A stretch of 64,000 nt of DNA, from contig OZ020589.1 of NCBI GenBank assembly GCA_963971535.1, positions 83,228,860-83,292,859 of the forward strand, written 5' to 3'. This DNA is from Notolepis coatsorum (lineage: Eukaryota; Chordata; Actinopteri; Aulopiformes; Paralepididae). Each line of letters starts with the position of its first letter. The first letter of the stretch is position 1. Shown piece after piece: positions 51,370 through 61,981 of this stretch. The notes under the pieces were generated by a model that did not search any database, had not been told where the DNA came from, and saw only the letters and a list, made by a program, of their open reading frames with translations. The position numbers and the translations under genes are program-made.

Positions 51370-52945
51370 CTACTTCCCGACTAGGCCCCCCTCTGTGATG
51401 CACTCACTGCCTCCTGAGTTCTGACTCTGGCCTTCTTGGTTACCTACAATCCCCTTATTGAACTCACCAATCACTTCCTCCAACCTCAAACCCTCCATAC
51501 CCAAGTGCAGAATTGCCACTTTAACTACCAACTTGATCCTTTCCATTCCACTCTTAACCAAAGCTGTCGCGTTAACCACTCCTGCCACAAAGGCCACAAT
51601 ATAAAATGTCTCCTCCCACACCCTCTTTTTAACCTCCTGCACCACCATCTCCGCCAAATGCCCTTCCCCAATCCCCTGTCCCTTACCTTGATCTCCCTGA
51701 CCTACCACCCTAGCTGCCTCCGCATACGACATCTTTCCTTCCCTTCTCACTCTCTGAACCACTACCTCCCTCTTCATCACCTCACAACCCCTAATCGCTA
51801 CACTATGCCCCCCACCACAGCTACAACACTTCGGCCCCACTCCCTCGCCACACTTCCCATAATCATGTTCCCCGCCACACCTCGCACACATCAGCTTCCT
51901 CCTACACGCAACGGCTATATGGCCAAACTCCTGGCACCTATAGCATCTCAGCGGATTCTGAACAAACTCCCTAACCCTGATCGCCATATACCCTACAAAC
52001 ACCTCTTTAGGAACAACCTCACCCTCAAACTGAATAACTACCGTCTCCGACTCTATCCTATCTGCTCCCCTCTTCATCCTCTCTGCACTCCTAACGTTCC
52101 CATTACGCCTGTTACTCCTCAAATCCCCTACCAGCTGCTCTATACTAACCTCGATTGGAATCCCAGAAATTACCCCCTTGCACCCACCATCCCTTTTCTC
52201 CCCTACTCTCACTACTCTATAGACCTTCACTTTGCCAATGCTCCTTACTGTCCTTGCCTTCTCTACCTGCTCTAAACTCACTAAACAAGTTCCCATCCCC
52301 CAACACCCTTCCGTACCTCACCTCTCCTAACTGCGCTTTAATGAGTTCTGACAGCTGACCCGGCTCTATATTCCTAACTCCCTCTTCTCCCTCAAACCGC
52401 ACCACTACATTCAACCCTTCTGTAAAACCCTTCCCTCTACCCTCATCCTCTGACCTACTCTTCTTCTCCACCTTTGTCCACCCTTCTCCCCCACTCTCCT
52501 CCCCACTACACTCCATACTGTCCTCACCCGTCCCCTTACCTTTGTCATGGCCATTCACAACCCTATCCTTGTTGTTCAAATCCTGACAACTGCCCGCCCT
52601 GGATCCCGACGTCTCACCCCGAGGGGACACTGGGCTTGCACCCGGCGACTCGCATCCCGCCTGAGGCAAGCCTTCATTCCACTTGCTCCCATCTTGATTC
52701 ACCCAAAACCCTGGACAGTTTTCCACTGGCCGGGGCCAACCACGAGGAATCCACTGTCCAAGCTCTCCATAAGCTGCTTCGCTCACCTTCCACCACCGCT
52801 CACTCCCCTTCATGACCGATCCCCGTCTCAATGTTTTCTCATTCCCAGAGACCTCAACGTTTGTTGCTGTTTGCTGGCTGCTAACGTTACTTGAACCACC
52901 CGCCTCTCCCCTCACTCTCTCTCTCTCTGGCCCTCGAGAGCTCAA
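51370..52945 (-). pseudogene. I/Nimb-like LINE ORF1 (gag-like), one frameshift
   Basis: Frame 52945-52217 (start MSSRGPERERVRGEAG) carries a charged N-terminal part and then LNVVVRFEGEEGVRNIEPGQ, an RNA-recognition-like domain. A shift at about 52220-52290 leads into frame 52296-51370, with a second such domain and a zinc-knuckle array: CYRCQEFGHIAVAC, then CARCGGEHDYGKC, then CCSCGGGHSVAIRGC (about residues 118-172 of that frame). Next comes MSYAEAARVV, typical of ORF1 proteins of I-clade elements. The protein binds element RNA. No ORF2 follows on the left, so only ORF1 remains. The 5' UTR probably lies at 52946-53030. Confidence 0.75.
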
Positions 52946-53678
52946 TCACCACACCTGGTTAACCCAGTCCCATCAACGCTGACCGTTCTCCTGATTGGCC
53001 AAGCCACAGTTCACAGTTCATATAGACAGGAGTTCTACATATTACCCATACATGAAATAACAGGTATATGTAGAACATATTACCCATAGGTAAATAAGAT
53101 ATACAAAATACAAATATACAAATAATAAGATATATTTATATAAGAATATTACCAGGGTTACCAGGGTGAAATGACCCTTCCTTTGCTGGTGTAATACCAA
53201 CAAAGTACCAATGGAAATATTCAAGGTTATAGGAATGCAAATACCTTATTAGGTGAAATGACCCTTTAAACTATCTTTCTTTACAGGAGAACCATCAGCG
53301 AGTCAACTATAATCAACATGTTATCAATGAGATTCAAGTAGCTTACATTGACCCTTTAACTCTTCCTCTTTATGTTTATGTGTATTGTTATTTGCACTTT
53401 CAAACATACATTCTGGAATAAAATAACAAAAAGAAGAACAGTTAAAATGTGCAGGAAAGGTAAAAAAAAAAAAACCCAAGGGCTTATAAGCAACCTCCCC
53501 TCTTATAGGATAACTACACCCCCCCCCCCCCCCCCCCCCCCCCCACATTACGCACAAACACATGTGCATATCCCTCTCTCATACACACAGATACATACAA
53601 TACAGCATTATACAACTATTATAATGTTGGGGGGAAAAATAAAAAATACTTTACACAAATACACATGGATACTATAGA
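52946..53678. other. non-coding; possible LINE 5' UTR, repeated words, C-run
   Basis: 52946-53030 may be the 5' UTR of the I-like LINE. 53030-53100 has a two-fold gaacatattacccata motif, and 53155-53275 a two-fold gtgaaatgaccctt motif. 53519-53544 is an uninterrupted C-run. 53640-53678 probably belongs to the 3' end of the next LINE. No gene. Confidence 0.45.
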
Positions 53679-54897
53679 CTACAGGATCTGTAGTTCTTTT
53701 TTAAGCTTACTTTTAAATATATTTAAAGTGGAACATGTTTCTATTAGATTTTGTATATCATTCCACATCACTGCACATTGATAAACAAATGAGAATTTGG
53801 CAACAGAGGTCCTACAGAAAGGAATGCGTAAGTATTTATTTCTTCTTGTGAGATGTGCAATGAGAATTAAACTCAAAATAAGTTTGAAAAAAATTTGGCA
53901 AAGATAAAGGAAGACCAATTACTTTGTACATAAGAACCCCTGTTTGATACTTGTTGACCTCATAAATTGTAAGTAGTTGCAGTTGTTTAAATAATGGTTT
54001 GGTTGGGGCTAAATAAGAAGAGTTGGTTGCAATTCTTACAAAGGATGTCTGAGCTCTATGGATTGTTTGTAAGTAAGATGGGTAAGTGCTGGCAGAAATT
54101 ATATTGCAGTAAGAGATGTGAGGATACATTTAACTGTAATACAAAGTTAGTAATGTGCTATTTTTTATAGTTTTTTAACCCTTTTTATAATGCCCAACGA
54201 TTTTGAAACCTTCTTGCAAACAATTTCACAATGATTCTTAAAGCAGAGTTTCTCATCGATATTGACACTTAAGAATTTCACTGATGAAACTTGTGCAAGT
54301 TCATTGTTATTGATACAAATCTTGGTTCCGTCTGAAATGTTTTTGTTCTTATTTCTAAAAATAATGAGGTTAGATTTTTTTACATTGAGTGATAGCTTGT
54401 TTAACTGAAACCAATAGGAAAAATGGATGAGTCCAGAATTTGCTTTATCAATAAGGGAATCAAAATTCTTGTCAGTGACAAAGATATTTGTGTCATCAGC
54501 AAATAATATAGGTGACAATAAACTGGATGCATTTGCAAGATCATTCACATAAATCAAAAACAACACGGGTCCTAGAATGGACCCTTGTGGAACACCACAT
54601 TTTAGTACAGCCAGCTGTGATCGATTACCATTGAAAACTACAAATTGCTCTCTGTTGTTTAAGTAATTCTCAACCCATTGTATAACCTGTTTTTTTAAGA
54701 CCATAACATGACATTTTTGATAATAAAATTTCGTGATTCACTGTGTCGAAAGCCTTTGATAAATCTAAGAAAATGCCTAAGGTATATACATTTTTCTCCA
54801 GTGCAGCTGTAATTTTTTCTCTAAGGTGCAAAAGAGCCATATATGTAGAGTATTTTTTTCTAAAGCCATACTGATGTTCGAACAAGATATTGTTATC
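53679..54897 (-). pseudogene. LINE reverse transcriptase (Jockey/CR1-like), part downstream of hAT insertion
   Basis: Minus-strand frames: 54948-54670 ([20 protein letters not shown] and [18 protein letters not shown], the first catalytic Asp region), 54704-54165 (GVPQGSILGPVLFLIYVNDL and ILFADDTNIFV, the catalytic pair), then thumb and C-terminal parts in frames 54129-53836 and 53918-53679 (YPSYLQTIHRAQTSFVRIAT, ending KSKLKKELQIL). One shift lies near 54690 and several stops in 54100-54165. The N-terminal continuation lies at 61747-61981, on the far side of the 6.8-kb hAT. The enzyme would copy LINE RNA at the nicked target. Confidence 0.8.
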
Positions 54898-55349
54898 ATC
54901 TAGATCAGTGGTTCCCAAACTGTGGTGCACGCACCCCTTGTGGTGCACGAGCGCCCTCTAGGTGGTGCGTGACATGAAAAGGCTAATGGCGTTATTTTAC
55001 TAATAAATATATAACTAATATACATTATTTCAAATGGGGATTTTCACTGTGTAAATCATGAAATTCAAGAAACGTTTTAATAAAAAACGTACGTTTTAAT
55101 AATAATAATAATAAACAATGTCTTGGGCGAGTCTCACACATGCAGGTGCGCTGTGCTGATGCGCTCCGCTCTGCCTGGAGTCTCCTCGGGTCTCCTAATA
55201 TGGGCAGCACCTTGACTGACACATACAGCGGGCCGATGACAGTAGCGAGCGCGAGCCAGTGCACTTAATAACTTCCTGCCAAAAGCGCGGGACCAGCGCG
55301 GGATTGTGAATCTAACGTCAATAAAAGTAATGAAAGAGGACAGGAGGAA

Positions 55350-57345
55350 TTGGAGGCGAGAGAAGCGGAGAGCAGCGTTAGAGTGGAGACAGAGAGTGAT
55401 GACGGTGACAGTGAAATGGCGTGTGTGGAGCACAGACACAACAGCCCGGCCCTCCACCAAGAAAACGGAGTAAAAAAGACAACGAGACTGGGCGACAGAC
55501 TGGAAAAAGCAAAAGGAAATATGATGAAAATGATCTGTGTCTGGGCTTCACTTGGATTGGTGATGTGGATCACCCAGATAGATCCCCAGTGTGTGATGTG
55601 CGGTGACGTCCTATCTAACAGCAGCATGAAGCCCTCATATTTACGTCGCCACTTAACGACTAAGCATGCCGAAGTTACTAAAGAACCCCTTGCATTTTTT
55701 CAAATCAAAATTGGAGGACTTGAAAGGCAGACAAAATAAACTCCAGTTTCATTCATGTGGTGGAGCTAACAAAAAGGCACTAAAGGCTTCTTATCTCGCA
55801 AGTTACAGAATTGCTAAAAAGGGACTACCTCACACACTTGTGGAAGACGTGTGCCTGCCAATTGCCAAAGATATGGTTGAATGTATGATTGGAGAGAAAG
55901 AAGCAAAAACATTGGATATGATCCCGGTGTCCAACAACACAGTGTCACGACGCATCGATATGATGTCCGAAAACATCCTGGCTACATTAGTCAGTCGCGT
56001 GAATAACAGTGAGTTTTATTCTCTCCAAGTAGATGAGTCTACTGATGTGGCAAATCTGGCCAATCTGTTGGTGTACATTCGGTAAATTTTTGAAGGAACC
56101 GTGAAGGAGGATTTCTTGTTCTGTCGACCCCTTGTTACCCGAACAACAGGAGAAGAAACCTTTAATTTGATTGATGCCTTTATGAGGTCCAATGGAATCG
56201 ACTGGGCACGCTGCGTTGGAATATGCACTGATGGGGCAAAGTCGATGACAGGGAAGCATACAGGGCTTATAGCTCACATCAGGAAAGTATGTCCATCCGT
56301 CCTCTGGTTACACTGCAGTGTTCACAGGGAAGCCCTTGCTGCCAAACACATGCCAGCTGATCTACTTTCAGTCCTCCATGATTCTGTGAAAATTGTTAAT
56401 TTCATCAAGGCTCGTCCACTAAATTCAAGGGTGTTTACAGTGTTGTGCAACGAGATGGGAAGCGATCACACAGCATTGCTTTTGCACACTGAGGTGCTCT
56501 GGTTGTCGCGAGGCAAAGTGTTGACGAGGCTGTTTGAACTGCGACATGAACTTCAAATATTCTTTGAAGCCAACCCGTTCCACCTGGCCTCCAAACTGCA
56601 TGACGAGGATTTTTTGCAGGAGCTTGCCTATCTGGCTGACATATTTTCGGTTCTGAATGAACTGAATTTAGGTTTACAGGGACTTAGTGTTACACTGTTC
56701 AACACACAGGACATGATCAAAGCTATGATAAAAAAGCTAAGATTCTGGGCTATCTGTGTGAGCCGGGATATGCTCATGTGTTTCCCTACACTGCATGCCT
56801 TCTTGGAGGGAAACAACGTTGTCTTGGGTGAAAATATAAGAACAAGAATAACAGAACACCCCAACCAACTCGCCGACCAGCTACGGGCATATTTCCCGCC
56901 CATGGATGCATCCCAGACATGGATTCGCAACCCAATTGAAGTGTCCCCTCCTGTCCCACAGCTGTCACTACAACAGCAGGAACAGCTGATCGACCTGTTA
57001 TCTGACGGAGCGCTGCTGCTGCGGTTCAAAAGAAAACCACTTATGGATTTTTGGACCGAGGCAATGATCCCATACCCAGACCTGGCAAAGCAAGCCGTGC
57101 GGATGTTAATGCCCTTCGCCACAACATATCTGTGTGAGGCTGGATTCTCTGCTCTCACAGTAGTGAAGACCAAATATCGCCAACGACTGCAGGATGTCGA
57201 GAAGGACTTGCGAATCAAACTCTCGTCAATTACACCAAACTTCACAGAGCTTTGTGCACAGATGGAGATGCATCCAGCTGCAGAACCACAGCACCAGCAG
57301 GCTGGGGTCCTGCAGGCTGAGGTCATGCACGCATCCATTGGCTGA
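55350..57345 (+). pseudogene. hAT transposase, BED-finger type (ZBED5-like)
   Basis: Three frames in the N-terminal part: 55421-55606 (DENDLCLGFTWIGD), 55560-55739 (BED finger: CVMCGDVLSNSSMKPSYLRR then HLTTKH, with Cys-Cys-His-His spacing), and 55666-56085 (FHSCGGANKKALKASYLASY and SEFYSLQVDESTDVANLANL, the first catalytic Asp). A TAA at 56083 interrupts, and 56101-57345 continues in the same frame with GRPLxxR-type segments (TDGAKSMTGKHTGL, second Asp region; ALLLHTEVLWLSRGKVLTRL) and the C-terminal dimerisation domain (LMPFATTYLCEAGFSALTVV). The protein would cut and join hAT ends. Two frameshifts and one stop make it inactive; the 3' two thirds are well preserved. Confidence 0.85.
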
Positions 57346-57892
57346 TTTGGGTCACGTGACCGTCCCACCCAATGGCTGAATTGGAGTGTTGCACTGCGGG
57401 CATTGGCTGATTTGGGTCGCGTGTAGCTTAATCCCAGCGGAAGAGTCGCAGAACGCTTCCGCATTCTTCGCCGCACGCCAGTACGGTAATGCGCATTTCC
57501 TTTTCCTTCGCCCAGGTGCTTGCGAGGTGCTCGTGCGCGCATGCGCATGAGATCCCTGCTTGGTTCGACACATATTAACACGCTTTGGTTCATATTAATC
57601 ACGCTTTGGTTCATATTCTTTGGTTCATATTAATCATATTAATCACATACACGCGATGGACGCAGCAGGCGATCACTGCTACTGTTATTCAGCCGCGCCG
57701 AGGTACATGCATTTGTACGTCACAGGAGAGAAACCGTGTATTCAAAGAAAGCTATTAAAATAGTCTTTGAATCTAAATATACTTTCTTTGTAAAATTTGT
57801 CATAATGTAGCATTTGTGTGTGTAACGTACTGTAAAAAATAAATGTTTTTTCACAGGAAATTCACTTCTCTGGTCTGCATCCCCTTAACAAT

Positions 57893-57965
57893 TGTGTGTA
57901 TTGAGCCGTACTGTATTGTACCCATTCTGCAATCTGTTATTTTCATTCAATCAATTTCATTCAAT
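57893..57965 (+). mobile_element. LINE 3' end, tail family A (plus strand)
   Basis: gtgtgtattgagccgtactg, then cccattctgcaatctgttat and cattcaatcaa repeats. Upstream 57865-57892 (tctggtctgcatccccttaa) also belongs to this family (compare the complement of 35905-35925). Confidence 0.7.
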
Positions 57966-58063
57966 CAATTTTATGAATGATCGAAAAAACAATGTTACAA
58001 AGTAAAGTTGACAGCTGCGTTGTGTTATCGTTACAATGTACAGGGAAATAACATTATGGCGTT

Positions 58064-58326
58064 GCGAGTGAATCGCGTCGCGATAATATACATGTATTCC
58101 ATAATATGTAAAGTACAGTTGACAGCTGCGTTGTCCTCGTTTGGATAATATGTAAAGTACAGTTGACAGCGAGTGAATCGCGTCGCGATAATATACATGT
58201 ATTCCATAATATGTAAAGTACAGTTGACAGCGAGTGAATCGCGTCGCGATAATATACATGTATTCCATAATATGTAAAGTACAGTTGACAGCTGCGTTGT
58301 CCTCGTTTGGATAATATGTAAAGTAC
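58064..58326. repeat. tandem repeat with two unit types
   Basis: Units of about 61 bp (gcgagtgaatcgcgtcgcga to agtacagttgacag) and about 44 bp (ctgcgttgtcctcgtttgga to the same end) occur in the order long, short, long, long, short. Both share the 3' part ataatatgtaaagtacagtt. Frames here (repeating CTLHIMEYMYIIATRF) are by-products. Confidence 0.85.
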
Positions 58327-58384
58327 ATATCAATCAATCATATACCTCGGCGCGGCTGAATAACAGTAGCAGTGCGTCCATCGC

Positions 58385-58720
58385 CTGCATCCATCGCGTG
58401 TATATATGTGTGCTAATATGGCGCGTTAGTATGAACCAAAGCGTGTTAATATGTGATTAATATGAACCAAAGCGTGTTAATATGTGATTAATATGATCGC
58501 CTGCTGCGTCCATCGCGTGTATATATGTGTGCTCATATGACGCGTTAGTATGAACCAAAGCGTGTTAATATGTGATTAATATGATCGCCTGCTGCGTCCA
58601 TCGCGTGTATATATGTGTGCTAATATGGCGCGTTAGTATGAACCAAAGCGTGTTAATATGTGATTAATATGAACCAAAGCGTGTTAATATGTGATTAATA
58701 TGAACCAAAGCGGCGAACCA
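58385..58720. repeat. tandem repeat, ~90-bp units
   Basis: About three units of gcgtccatcgcgtgtatata, then gtgtgctNatatgNcgcgtt, then one or two copies of atgaaccaaagcgtgttaat plus atgtgattaat. The left inverted arm has the single-copy form of the same words. Confidence 0.85.
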
Positions 58721-58857
58721 AGCGGGGATCTCATTTGCCTGGGCGAAGGAAAAGGAAATGCGCATTACCGTACTGGCGTGCGGCGAAGAATGCGGAAGCG
58801 TTCTGCGACTCTTCCGCTGGGATTAAGCTACACGCATTTGGGTCACGTTGCACTGCG

Positions 58858-58976
58858 GGATTGATTGATTTATTGAAAACTTTATTAACGGATTGCAGAA
58901 TGGGTACACGTGACCGCCACAGGCCCTGATTGATTGATTGAAAACTTTATTAACAGATTGCAGAATGGGTACAGTG
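58858..58976 (-). mobile_element. two LINE 3' ends, tail family A, in tandem
   Basis: 58858-58908 and 58927-58974 each read gattgattgaaaactttatt, then aacNgattgcagaatgggta, separated by cgtgaccgccacaggccc. Both are minus-strand tails ending at the same point of the family, with gtgaccgt words after each. Confidence 0.7.
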
Positions 58977-58989
58977 ACCGTGACACACA

Positions 58990-59445
58990 GATGCAGGGCC
59001 ATCCGTCGCATTAACACATTGGGTGCCACGCCCCTTTGCCCAGATAACCCCTTGAGTGCCAGCGCTTTAGTCAATGGGAGGTCGGGGATATTTGTGAACG
59101 CTTAAACTATATCTTAAATCATGGCTATGGGTCTAAAACACCCCTCGCTTATCAATGACTTGCTTGCAGTCAACATGTACGAAACGGATTGTTTTTTCAT
59201 TGGTACATTTCCGCTTTATACCATTTTGAATATGAGTATAGTTTCGGAGAGTTCTAGTAATTTCAGAGAAATTCTGCGATAATAGCCCTTTAGTGGAATA
59301 CACAAAACACATTGTAATTTTTCGGCTGATTTATTAATCGTTTTCAAATAAACGCTAGATTATCGATATTATATGTGTACTTATGTACGCTAGAGAAGCG
59401 GGCTGAAAAATCTATTATCCATGACCTGGTCAGCGCTAACGTCAT

Positions 59446-59492
<47 letters not shown>

Positions 59493-59555
59493 TTGTGATC
59501 GCTATGAAAAAAACATCTGATTAACCCAATACTGGTAAAATACAGTCCTTACCTC
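58990..59555. other. possible TTAA element left end and (CA)n tract
   Basis: At 59010 the sequence reads attaacacattgggtgccac, like the ends of the TTAA elements. A G/C-run hallmark is not present and the right end was not found. 59449-59486 is a (CA)n microsatellite. Confidence 0.4.
59449..59486. repeat. (CA)n microsatellite
   Basis: About 18 ca units, then agaca. Confidence 0.95.
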
Positions 59556-59567
59556 ACTATCAGTGAC

Positions 59568-60427
59568 CCGCGCTAGCACGCCCCCTTATCCACCGCTGCC
59601 GCTGCCGCCAGAGCGGCAGAGGTCCCTGCCTTCCTCAATTTATACGCATGGAAGTATTGGTATTGACTACGCCGTAAGGAAACATTAAAAAAATATACCG
59701 TTAACTGGAATATGTTGTGCCTTTACACATATGTTGGATTATGTAATTGGTTTGTCATGACAAACAAATAAAAAAATCGTGATTTAGCCACTGGCTACAA
59801 CAACACACAGTGACTGCATGTAGTTGTTGTAGCCACCTCCTCAGAGGCAGGAATACTAAGCTCCAGGAGAGAGGAGAGAGGCTGAAAACCCACAGTTCTT
59901 GCCCGACTGATGGGAGCCGAATCCCCGGATCCGATTTGTCTGATGAATACCCCCAAAACATGGAGGTCCCGAATGCATGGAAGTATTGATTGCGCCGTAA
60001 CGAATCATTAAAAAGAGATACCGTTAACTGTAATATGTTGTGCCTTTACACATATGTTGGATTATGTAATTGGTTTGTCATGACAAACAAATAAAATATC
60101 GCATCGCCCGCTGTCTCTGGCTTGCTCCAGCGGACACCAGAGCTCAGCCAGCGGCGAGAATATGCTGCCGCGAGCCGCATCGCTGAGCTCTGGTGTCCGC
60201 TGGAGCAAGCCGGCGACGCAATATTTTATTGGTTTGTCATGACAAACCATATTGTGCCATATGTGTAAAGGCACAACATATTCCAGTTAACGGTATATTT
60301 TTTTAATGGTTCCTTACGGCGTAGTCAATACCAATACTTCCATGCGTATAAATTGAGGAAGGCAGGGACCTCTGCCGCTCTGGCGGCAGCGGCAGCGGTG
60401 GATAAGGGGGCGTGCTAGTGCGGGTCA
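59568..60427. mobile_element. foldback element with ~190-bp inverted arms
   Basis: Left arm 59568-59765 and right arm 60232-60427 are near-perfect inverted copies (for example gcggcagaggtccctgcctt on the left, complemented on the right, and taccgttaactggaatatgt). The middle holds a partial third copy of the arm (59972-60090) and a strong hairpin (60122-60210). The palindrome gtttgtcatgacaaac occurs at the inner edge of each copy. No ORF. No clear TSD. Confidence 0.75.
60120..60215. repeat. strong hairpin inside foldback element
   Basis: ggcttgctccagcggacacc and agagctcagc on the left pair with gctgagctct and ggtgtccgctggagcaagcc on the right, leaving a ~35-base loop. Arms of about 30 bp are perfect by eye. 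Confidence 0.8.
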
Positions 60428-60688
60428 CGTGGGGGTCGCGGCCAATCAGAGGAACCCGGAAACCGAGCTCCGTTGCGGAAAGTATAGACACGCCCCCTCG
60501 CTCTTTCTGCAGGTTATACCTCCTGCACTGCACTTGGCCAATCTGTTTTTTACTTTGGGCTGCAATTCTTGAAAGCAACTGGTTAGGAAAATACCATTTC
60601 AGCTGGGAGCTTAGCCAGAAGGCTGGATGTTTGACTTATCTGGCACAGTGCTACTACTATGTGTATTGTAAGAGCCTATTTACATGTT

Positions 60689-61165
60689 TTTTTTTTTTGA
60701 TCCACTTTTTCTCCCATTTTCTATATTTTTCCCATCCCAATATTGTATCATCCAATTCAACCCTCCCCTGTCACGAACGCTGTTTCTTGCCTCCCACAAG
60801 CCGGCTGCAATGTGGACTAAGTCATACATAGCACAAGTCCCCTCCGGTACTTGAGGTAACAGCAGTCACATCTTTTCACCTGCGCAGCTCGATCTCTCAG
60901 TGGCGAGGAGTAATGCGTGGGAGGCTCACACTGCCCCCGACACTTCCTGATTCTACTGCGCAGGCTCACCAACCGACCTGTAGGAGTCGCTGTCCACAAC
61001 GCCCGATCCCCACCCATCAGTTTCCCACGCCCTAATACGGCCAATGTGTATTAGTATGAACGACCAGCTAAACTGAAAGCAATGTGGAGCGCTGGGCTCG
61101 AACAGGCAAGCCAAGCGTCTCCGTCATTCGTGGTGAGCGCCTTGCCCACTATGCCACGTAGCCGC
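60689..61165 (-). mobile_element. tRNA-headed SINE, copy 3
   Basis: 477 bp with the 16-bp TSD agcctatttacatgtt (60673-60688 and 61166-61181). Very similar to copy 1 (28001-28478), including the tcatacatagcacNagtccc part. The minus-strand head reads GCGGCTACGTGGCATAGTGG. It lies in the 3' part of the large hAT. Confidence 0.9.
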
Positions 61166-61181
61166 AGCCTATTTACATGTT

Positions 61182-61738
61182 AAAGTGCCATGTGTTATAT
61201 TTTATGTATTTGTTTGGTTTTATGTTGAGTTCTGCCATTGTATTGTATACATTGTGCCTGCCAAGTTAGGTTCATGGCAGCAGTTATATTATTAGTATTC
61301 ATTTCATTCACTTGAAGTTAACTTATGTAAATTTATATTAGAATGACTAGTAGTCTGATGATTGCTGTCACTCTCTCTCTGCACTGTCATCCTCAACGAC
61401 AGTACAGACATTTATGGAAATGTATACTATTGTCAATAGGATATACTACCATTCTATTATTAGTATTATTATTGTTCTATTATTAGTATTATATTATGTA
61501 TATGATTTTATATTATGTTCTGCTGTTATAATTATTATTATTATTTATATTGTTATTATATATTATTATCTTGTTATTATTTATGTTCTTATTGTATTAA
61601 ATGTTGATGCCTTTAATACACCTATGAATAGACTGTGTTGCATTTTTTATGTTTGCATTGGGGGGGGGGGGGGGGGGGGGGTCAGCTAGGTCGGGAGGTG
61701 ACAGGGGGTGCACGGTCAAAAAAGTTTGGGAACCGCTG
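61182..61738. other. hAT 3' end region, AT-rich, with G-run
   Basis: 61430-61600 is rich in tatta words. 61660-61681 is a run of about 22 G just before the terminal repeat. No gene. Confidence 0.5.
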
Positions 61739-61746
61739 ATCTAGAT

Positions 61747-61981
61747 GTTTCATGATTCTACTATATACCAGCTTTTCAAGAATTTTTGAAAAACAAGGTA
61801 GTATCGATATAGGACGATCGTTTGAGAATACAGAGGGGTCATCAGCTTTAAACAGTAGTATAACCTTAGCAACTTTGAAGGCTTGAGGGATAGTGCCTGA
61901 TTCAAGGGACATGGAAACAATGGGTCTCATTCCCGAACGAAGTACGACAAAAAATTTCGTCTTAGCCAGATTTCGGCCCAT
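61747..61981 (-). pseudogene. LINE reverse transcriptase N-terminal part, upstream of hAT insertion
   Basis: On the minus strand, SGTIPQAFKVAKVILLFKAD and NDRPISILPCFSKILEKLVY, then RIMKHLD, are the fingers region of the reverse transcriptase whose remainder lies at 53679-54897. The frame is in register across the hAT when one TSD is removed. The ORF2 upstream part is missing; the copy is 5'-truncated near 61981. The ORF after 61747 towards the left (hAT end) is read-through of the terminal repeat. Confidence 0.8.

Larger units (their letters stand above)
57390..58847. repeat. large inverted repeat (~1.46 kb) inside hAT
   Basis: The left arm (57390-57524) from gcactgcggg through gtgtagcttaatcccagcgg to gcgcatttccttttccttcg is repeated inverted at 58737-58847 (almost identical over ~105 bp). 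Inner arms also match: 57580-57715 (tttggttcatattaatcac, acgcgatggacgcagcaggc, cagccgcgccgaggta) against 58335-58735, which holds expanded copies of the same words. The centre (57716-58330) holds a LINE tail and a tandem repeat. It could be a separate foldback transposon; no TSD was identified. Confidence 0.75.
54906..61738 (+). mobile_element. 6.8-kb hAT transposon with 8-bp TSD, inserted in LINE reverse transcriptase
   Basis: TSD atctagat at 54898-54905 and 61739-61746. Left end CAGTGGTTCCCAAACTGTGG; right end read inwards CAGCGGTTCCCAAACTTTTT. Both ends continue with gtgcacg-type bases. It encodes a BED-finger transposase (55350-57345). The long part after the gene holds a large inverted repeat, tandem repeats, LINE tails, a foldback element and a SINE, so much of the length comes from later insertions. 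The LINE frame is interrupted within a codon run and continues after the second TSD. Confidence 0.85.

Noticed and set aside
51436..52275. 279-codon plus-strand frame
   Set aside because: Antisense shadow of the I-like LINE ORF1; Pro/Leu/His-rich composition without motifs.
57957..58337. 126- and 100-codon repetitive frames
   Set aside because: By-products of the tandem repeat; the peptide repeat follows the DNA unit and lacks independent evidence.
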